From: Chlorophyllum brunneum | Taxonomy: Eukaryota > Basidiomycota > Agaricomycetes > Agaricales > Agaricaceae | Reading direction: 5' to 3' | NCBI GenBank assembly: GCA_963576785.1 | Contig: OY756140.1 | Coordinates: forward strand, 2,294,001 to 2,358,000 | DNA length: 64,000 nt | In this document: piece after piece, positions 57,926 through 64,000 of the stretch | Layout: each line of letters begins with the position of its first letter | How positions within the stretch are numbered: the stretch's first letter is position 1 | Made by a program: the position numbers and the translations under genes | The notes under the pieces: model-generated | The model's input: only the letters and a program-made list of their open reading frames with translations | What the model was told of the DNA's origin: nothing | Databases searched by the model: none

Positions 57926-60478
57926 ATGTTATCACGCTCCCTGCGTTCGGTTTCCCTCGCATCCTCCCGCAGACTTGCTCCCAGGTCTACCCTTTCCTCG
58001 CGCTTCTACGCTACTCCGGCCGCCGACTCAAAGCCACCTTCCGAAGACCCAAATAAGCACCAGGATTCGAACCGGAAACAGAAACATGACGAGTCCACCA
58101 TCGATTCTCAGCCAAGGGACAAGAAATCATCTCCATCAGATCCTGCGCAATCCCGGAAACCTGAGCTTCCAAAAGCCCTTGAAGGTTTTTTCCAACAGTA
58201 CCAACAGCAGCGCAAGAGGGAACAGTCATCGCCAGATGAGGAGTCAAGCTCATCAGATAAGGGCAAGGGCCGAGGAACCCCACCACCCCCGCCGAACAAC
58301 AATGGTTTCACCAACAACCAGCTGGCTTGGATAGTCGGTGGTGCCGTTGCCTACATGGCATATTCAAATTCCAACGTCTCCTCATCACGGGAGATTACAT
58401 GGCAGGAGTTCCGCAACACTTTTCTTGATAAGGGCTTCGTGGAAAAATTGACCGTCGTCAATAACCACCGCGTCCGTGTCAAGCTCCATCCCAATGCCGG
58501 AAGCATGTACCCCCAGGCAGCTCTCGGTGGAGGAGAGTATCACTTCTACATTGGCAGCGTAGAGGCTTTCGAGCGGAAGCTTGACGAGGCCCAGAACGAG
58601 CTAGGCATTCCTAGCCACGAACGAATACCTGTCGCCTACCACGAGGAAATTTCCACCATGAATGCCCTACTCAATTTTGCCCCCACTCTTATCCTTCTCG
58701 GTACCCTCTACTGGTTTAGTCGGCGCGGATCCAGCAATGCGGGCAGTGGTATCTTCAATATGGGCAAGAGTCGAGCTCGTATGTTCAATAAGGATACCGG
58801 TGTCAAGACAAAGTTCAAGGACATTGCTGGTATGGACGAAGCAAAGGAGGAGATTATGGAATTTGTCAAGTTTTTGAAGGACCCCGCCAAATATGAGAAG
58901 CTTGGAGCCAAGATTCCCCGTGGCGCTATTCTTTCTGGTCCCCCAGGTACCGGCAAGACCTTATTGGCAAAAGCCACCGCGGGTGAGGCATCAGTACCCT
59001 TCCTTTCTGTCTCTGGTTCCGAGTTCGTCGAGATGTTTGTTGGTGTCGGTTCATCACGCGTTCGCGACCTCTTCCAATCCGCCAAGAAGAACGCTCCCTG
59101 CATCATCTTCATCGATGAAATCGATGCTATTGGCAAATCTCGAGCCAAGGGTGGTAGCATCGGCGGCAACGACGAGCGAGAGTCCACACTGAATCAACTT
59201 CTCGTCGAGATGGACGGTTTTGGCACAAACGAGCACATTGTTATTCTAGCGGGTACCAACCGACCTGACGTTCTTGACCCTGCCCTTATGCGTCCAGGAC
59301 GCTTCGACAGACACATTGCTATCGATCGCCCTGATGTCTCAGGACGAAAGGGTATTTTCATGGTCCACCTTCGCCCACTCAAGCTTGAAGTTGACCTTTC
59401 CAAGAATTTGGAAGCCCTCGCTCATAAACTCGCTGTCCTAACGCCCGGATTCTCTGGTGCGGATATTGCCAACGTTTGCAATGAAGCTGCTCTCCATGCC
59501 GCTCGCAAAGGTTCTGAGTCTGTTGAATCGGTTGATTTTGACACGGCCATCGAGCGCGTCATTGTTGGTCTCGAGAAGAAGAGCCGGGTGCTCAGTCCGG
59601 AGGAGAAGAAGACTGTTGCATATCATGAGGCTGGACACGCCATCTGCGGATGGTTCTTGGAGCATGCCGACCCTTTGCTGAAGGTCAGCATTATTCCTCG
59701 TGGTGTCGGTGCCCTTGGTTATGCGCAGGTGAGTACCGTCTACCCTGTCCGTGATACCATCTACTGAATATGTACCCAGTACCTTCCACCTGACCGCTAC
59801 TTGCTCTCCACTCCCCAAATGATCGACCGGATATGCATGACCCTCGGTGGTCGTGTCTCGGAGGAGATATTTTTCGGTCCTGAGAATATCACAACGGGCG
59901 CCCAAGACGATCTACAGAAAATTACGCGGATGGCATTCGAGGCTTGCGCGAACTACGGCATGAACGATGTCATTGGACCAGTTAGCTATGGTGGTGATCG
60001 TGCTGCCAAGGAGAGCTGGACCAAGCCTTTTAGCGAGAAGACGGCGGAGATGCTGGATGCCGAAGTGCGCAAGATGATCACGTACGTCCAAGTTGCCAGC
60101 TATACGATTCTTATCTGGTACTTATGACCGGTTGTAGGTCTGCTTATGTGCGGACGAGAGATCTCCTTAACAAGCACAAGGACGACGTAGAGAAGGTCGC
60201 CCAACTACTGCTATCCAAGGAAGTCATCACTCGGTTTGTCCTGTCCTCTACCTATCTCTTTCAACCTAACCACATCTTCCGTCAGTGAGGACATGATCGA
60301 GCTCCTTGGCAAGCGTCCATTCACTTCTAAGGATGATATGGACAAGTGGCTAGACGAGCACCGCAGGGAAGCCAAGCGCCCACTCTCAACTGAAGGCGAG
60401 ATCGACGACCCTCTCCCCAGCCCAAGCCCCGTCCCAGCGCCAATCTCGAAAGCCCTGGACGACCCTCGAGTGCTATAG
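57926..60478 (+). CDS. AFG3: mitochondrial m-AAA protease subunit (Afg3/Yta12 type)
   Basis: Four exons (57926-59728, 59780-60081, 60138-60233, 60286-60478) encode 797 residues. The N terminus is a mitochondrial presequence ([20 protein letters not shown]), followed by a polar linker with a Pro run. Two membrane segments ([17 protein letters not shown] and [17 protein letters not shown]) flank the intermembrane-space domain. AAA motifs: Walker A GPPGTGKT, Walker [10 protein letters not shown], the pore loop in VEMFVGVG, and [22 protein letters not shown]. The zinc protease site is [13 protein letters not shown]. The phrase [15 protein letters not shown] fits Afg3 better than Yta12, but the family split is not certain. 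The complex degrades inner-membrane proteins and matures the ribosomal protein MrpL32. All catalytic residues are intact. Confidence 0.93.
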
Positions 60479-60753
60479 TTCTTTTTTCTTTTTCAAAGAT
60501 TCTTTCGGGTTATATCTCATCTCATTGTTAGGATAGACGCAATACTTTCGACATTGGTTGCACCTACATATATTCTCACCACTACCAAGGTTGCGTATTA
60601 TACGATATAGTATTACCCCAAGCTCCCTGTTTCTTTCGCTTTGTCGTTCGTTCGCAGCTATTTTACACACGAATGATTTTATCAGTTTCTTTGTTGATTA
60701 GAAAACACATGTGAATTTAAAGTATATGTCGATGGATACACGTAGAAGAATCA

Positions 60754-63081
60754 TCACAATGTGTACCGGAACCCACTCCATTCATCACCCTTATCTGCCT
60801 TTGCGGCTTCGACACTGTCGTATCGACCATTGCACTCATGACCATGCAAACTGCCAACACCTTCGATGATTTCATCTCTTTCCCCGCGATCGCGTTTTAT
60901 GTTCTCTCTGTTGAGAAGGAATGCGTACAACACACTGCTGAAGAATCCGATGCCGATATACGCTAGGACTATTCCATGTCCTAGTTGATACCACGGTCTA
61001 TCTCCCGCGCGATACTGTTTCAAAAAGTTAAACAGATAGGTTGCAAGAGGCAGGACGAATGCGCACAATATTGGACGTGACTGCTCCATTCAGATTACCA
61101 AACCCTATAGCCATGCCTAATGTCACGCTACGTTTATAAGAGCCCTCGACATTGCCTGCCACCCATGCTACTGAGTTTGCTAGAATGAATGTAAGCAGAA
61201 AAGAAATCAACGACACCCCAGTCGCTCACGAATGGTTGGATATATGGCACTGTTTGAATTGTCTAAGTGACGGGGAACTTGAGGCGATGGCACTCGCACT
61301 CACGAGACAGCGAAGAAGACGGCAAAATATGACAAAGCTGGCGTTCTTGAACAGATAAGGATGATGTATCCTGCCAATCCGATGCCAAACAAAAAACTGC
61401 GGGGAAATAAGTTAAGAAAGAGACAGAATGCAAGGGAGAGGGTATACAGGTTGACGAGACATCTTTTCCCGAGCCGATCGGCGTATATACCAATGACGAG
61501 GGTCATAAAACAGCCCCAGGCATAAACCGGGACAGAAAGAAGGTTGGCTTTCGTTGCGGCAAAGCCTGTTATTAATTAGGTGAGTTCGGATATATAGCAG
61601 AGGCCGAGGGTATGCGACCTAGCTGGTTGATGATAGAGGGCGTGAAAAGGGAGAACGCATACAGAGGTCCGTCGCTTGAAATTGGCGGAATTAGATAGAG
61701 TAGAGATGATCATCTAGCGAACTTACAACCCCATGTATATCGCCACTGAATGTACTGGGTGAGAACCTGAAATTTTACCAGCGAATGTACCCACTAGCAA
61801 CCCAAGTCTTTTTGTCCTTCAAACTCCTTAATACGTATTTAAAGTGAAACTTTTCTCCAGAAGCGCTAAATTTATTATCACTTTGCAGGCGACGAATGAT
61901 GAAGACGCCTGGAACCTCCGGTTTAGTCACTTGAAGTCACACCAGTTAATGATGTAAACCAATTCCAAGGACGTACGTTCTTCCTCTGAGAGGAACTGGG
62001 CGTTATCGGGAAAATCTTGGATGATAAAGTAGGATATGACACCAACAACGATGGTGACAAGCCCCTCCAGGATGAAGATCCATGCCCAGCCTTCCGAGGG
62101 GTGAGAACCATAATGTGCTCGGATCAGAGAATACGACACACCTGGTTTGCCTCCAATGCCATCCATGTTGGCAATCGCAGCCGCAAGCAGGCCGCCTGAT
62201 ACCAGTTAGACCACTTCCACCCTGGCGAACTGGCCAACTCACTGAAGGCCCCTGCAATTGTCGCGGACGAGAAAAATATCGCAACTTTGGTTCCTGTTTC
62301 CGAACGTTTGTACCAGCTACCAAGGTTTTGGAGTTCTCAGAAGTTATTAACAGTCCGGGAGACGGACCTTGAGATATAGAAGACGATTCCTGGATACATC
62401 CCAGCTTCCGTCAGTCCGAGTAAAAGTCGCAGGGCTGAGTATAGGTCGAGTTATCAATAGGTGTTATGATAGACGGCTAAAGGACTCGCTAATAAGACCT
62501 CCGTAATTGTGAATTACCCCATGTAATGTCTGCCGAGGATTCAATAAAGCTTTCAGCGAGAACTCCGGACGGCTAACCATCACTATTCCCCATAGTGTTA
62601 TCATTGTGGACAGCCATATTGCCGGTTTGAGTCTCCGCAGAATGACATTGCTGGCCGGCTTCATTGACGTCAGAAGGAATGTCCAAGCGGTAGAAATGCC
62701 TCTATGTACCTCAAATAATGAATATGGGAAAAAAAATAGAGTCAAGGCTATGAGGTACTGGTTATCGTCGATACCTAGATCTCTTTCTATATTATACAGC
62801 TGGTAACATATAGCAAATTGGGTAACACGAGGTCAATACTATTGACACACCTTTGCATTCCCAATGCTTCCTCGGTCCAGAAAGTTGAGAAGGTAGAGTA
62901 AAGCAAGCCAGGGGATGACATGCCAATCCACTCTTCGCATCAGCTTCTTCTCATCGACGCCAGAAGTATCGACATCTGGCCGATATACATCGTCCTTGTG
63001 GTCATCCTTATGGTCATCTTTCTGGTCATTCTTGTCGTCGTCAGTGCCATAACGAGCCTTGCGGTCATCAAAAGAGGCCAT
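60754..63081 (-). CDS. MFS anion:cation symporter, Dal5 (allantoate permease) family
   Basis: The ATG at 63081 starts an unusual acidic, repeated tail (DDKNDQKDDHKDDHKDD), followed by the family signature VDEKKLMRRVDWHVIPWLAL and LYLLNFLDRGSIGNAKV (TM1). Other segments after splicing: LIALTLFFFPYSLFEV, MYPGIVFYISRWYKRSETG, TKVAIFFSSATIAGAFSG, WAWIFILEGLVTIVVGVIS, GVYPTIPNTIAWVAGNVEG and the last helices (YQLGHGIVLAYIGIGFFSS). The TGA is at 60754. About 500 residues with 12 membrane segments and more than ten introns. The family imports allantoate, ureidosuccinate, nicotinate, pantothenate or similar acids; the substrate is not readable here. It lies 710 bp from the end of the UreD gene, on the same strand. 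Confidence 0.88.
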
Positions 63082-63791
63082 ATTGAACCGTAACAGGTCA
63101 AGAGCCTGGTGATCAAGAGAAAAGGATGAAGCGAGCAGAAGCAGGGAGCCGCCAGTGCCCGGTCACTGTAGATATACTGCGTTTGTAATGCGATCTTTCC
63201 ACGTCAGGATCCGTAGACGGCAGTTTGCTGGAGAGGGAAGGTAATCATTAGGTCACTGGGTACGTAAGGGGATGAGGAATCCGGCGTTTCTTTAATCAGA
63301 TTTGGTTTTTATGAAGCGCTGGTTGTCCGAGTAGGGCAGTCGAGTTGTCAGGTATGTGCAAGGACGAGGAGGTGAGGGGTGTAGTTGAATTCCAGTGCTG
63401 CGCAAACTTTATGAATGTGTCGCGGGACTTTAGGCAATAAGGTTCATCTCTTGTTCCGTGACGATGACCTGTTGAGTTAGGTTTGCGGAAATGATTCGCG
63501 AGCGGCTGCGTGACTATGAGCCGCGAGAAAAGAAGATCCATCCCGTCTGAAGTGGGGTGCAAAGTTCCCAGACTTTGTCAAGTAGGTGATAGGCCTCTTG
63601 AATGACAGACCTCGAGGATGAACCTAGCTTGTACGTTTGGGATTGTATCAGCAGATCCAAGGGCCACAAGGACGATAGCGCGACAGATACGGAACGTTTC
63701 CTTGGCGTCAGCCCATTACGGTACTAGAAAGAAGCGAGTTAGGGCCAAGGTCAAAGGTCAAAGCAGAGTGGCTGATATGTCCCAAAAGAGG
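63082..63791. other. intergenic region upstream of the Dal5-like permease
   Basis: 710 bp between the UreD stop (63792) and the permease ATG (63081), both leftward. It holds the UreD 3' end and the permease promoter. No coding similarity, repeat or clear TATA box is seen. A reader could search it for GATA-factor sites, which often control nitrogen genes in fungi. Confidence 0.5.
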
Positions 63792-64000
63792 CTACCGAAA
63801 GGCTCTGCGATACACGTCGGCGCCGACAACAGCCTCTGTCTCCTTTAATCCCTCCTTCAACCAGCTCCTCACCAGCTCAGTCTCCTTCCCGGCCACCCTC
63901 ACAACGGCCCCTGCCTCCATAGATCCTCCTACCCCCGAAAGCCCGATGGGGCTGAAAGACCATATCAAATCCTCCGGCACTCGCTTTTTGAATACTGTGA
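63792..64000 (-). CDS. ureD: urease accessory protein UreD, C-terminal end (cut by window edge)
   Basis: The frame is open at the right edge; only the last ~68 codons are present, ending at the TAG at 63792. The sequence LIWSFSPIGLSGVGGS, GAVVRVAGKETELVRSWLKE and TEAVVGADVYRRAFR matches the C-terminal strands and the final VVG.DVYR.AF phrase of UreD/UreH proteins. UreD acts with UreF and UreG to load nickel into urease. The 5' part lies outside the window, so the start and exon structure are unknown. Identification rests on this short end and is moderately firm. Confidence 0.7.
   Translation of the reverse strand, partial: TVFKKRVPEDLIWSFSPIGLSGVGGSMEAGAVVRVAGKETELVRSWLKEGLKETEAVVGADVYRRAFR

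Noticed and set aside
1..64000. Secondary-metabolite cluster, transposon or CRISPR array
   Set aside because: No polyketide synthase, NRPS or terpene synthase; no reverse transcriptase, transposase or long terminal repeats; no spaced direct repeats were seen.

Overview
The window looks like nuclear DNA of a filamentous basidiomycete, probably an Agaricomycete. Genes are packed on both strands, with many short GT-AG introns of about 45-60 nt, often carrying CTAAY-type branch sites. The proteins recognised are fungal nuclear genes (Ssk2-type MAPKKK, Dal5-family permease, fungal CSL factor, Mim2-like, ALDP-type peroxisomal transporter, urease accessory protein UreD). I see no bacterial-type operons, phage, CRISPR array, rRNA or convincing tRNA, and no intact transposon.

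Layout. 1-1.7 kb: 3' part of a HOG-pathway MAPKKK (+). 1.9-4.4 kb: an unassigned multi-pass membrane protein with a Ser/Thr-rich ectodomain (-). 4.8-11.9 kb: the large B-box-binding TFIIIC subunit (-). 12.5-18.7 kb (all -): PRELI/Ups lipid-transfer protein, peroxisomal ABC half-transporter, HAD hydrolase, beta-carbonic anhydrase. 19.0-22.0 kb: Tip20/RINT1 tether (+). 22.4-30.6 kb (all -): CSL transcription factor, an orphan protein, a 1.8-kb stretch without a confident gene, and a TM198-like membrane protein with a long cytoplasmic tail. 30.7-35.5 kb (-): Mrh4-like mitochondrial DEAD-box helicase and a sugar transporter. 35.7-41.5 kb: Mim2-like import protein (+), PPR protein (-), U-box cyclophilin (+), Vps20 (-). 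41.7-46.4 kb: two tandem histidine acid phosphatase/phytase genes (-), one apparently decayed. 46.7-52.6 kb: PP2C phosphatase (+), cytosolic-type gamma-glutamyltranspeptidase (-), prefoldin 6 (+), mitochondrial ribosomal protein uS17m (-). 52.7-54.8 kb: WRAP73-type WD protein (+). 54.8-56.4 kb: a stretch with only fragmentary coding signal. 56.4-63.1 kb: epoxide hydrolase (-), m-AAA protease (+), Dal5-like permease (-). 63.8-64.0 kb: C-terminal end of UreD (-).

Most genes are housekeeping genes acting independently. Loose themes are mitochondrial biogenesis (Ups, Mrh4, Mim2, PPR, a Ptc6-like phosphatase, uS17m, m-AAA protease), divergent gene pairs with short shared promoters (the shortest has 51 bp between start codons), and nutrient acquisition (phytases, sugar carrier, gamma-GT, and a Dal5-type permease beside UreD). 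I did not find a clearly new multi-gene system. The best leads are the decaying phytase copy, the two unassigned membrane proteins, the 51-bp bidirectional promoter, the permease/UreD pair, and a B-box-like palindrome inside an intron of the gene for the B-box-binding TFIIIC subunit. Splice sites were assigned by eye from reading frame and family conservation, so single exon borders may be off.
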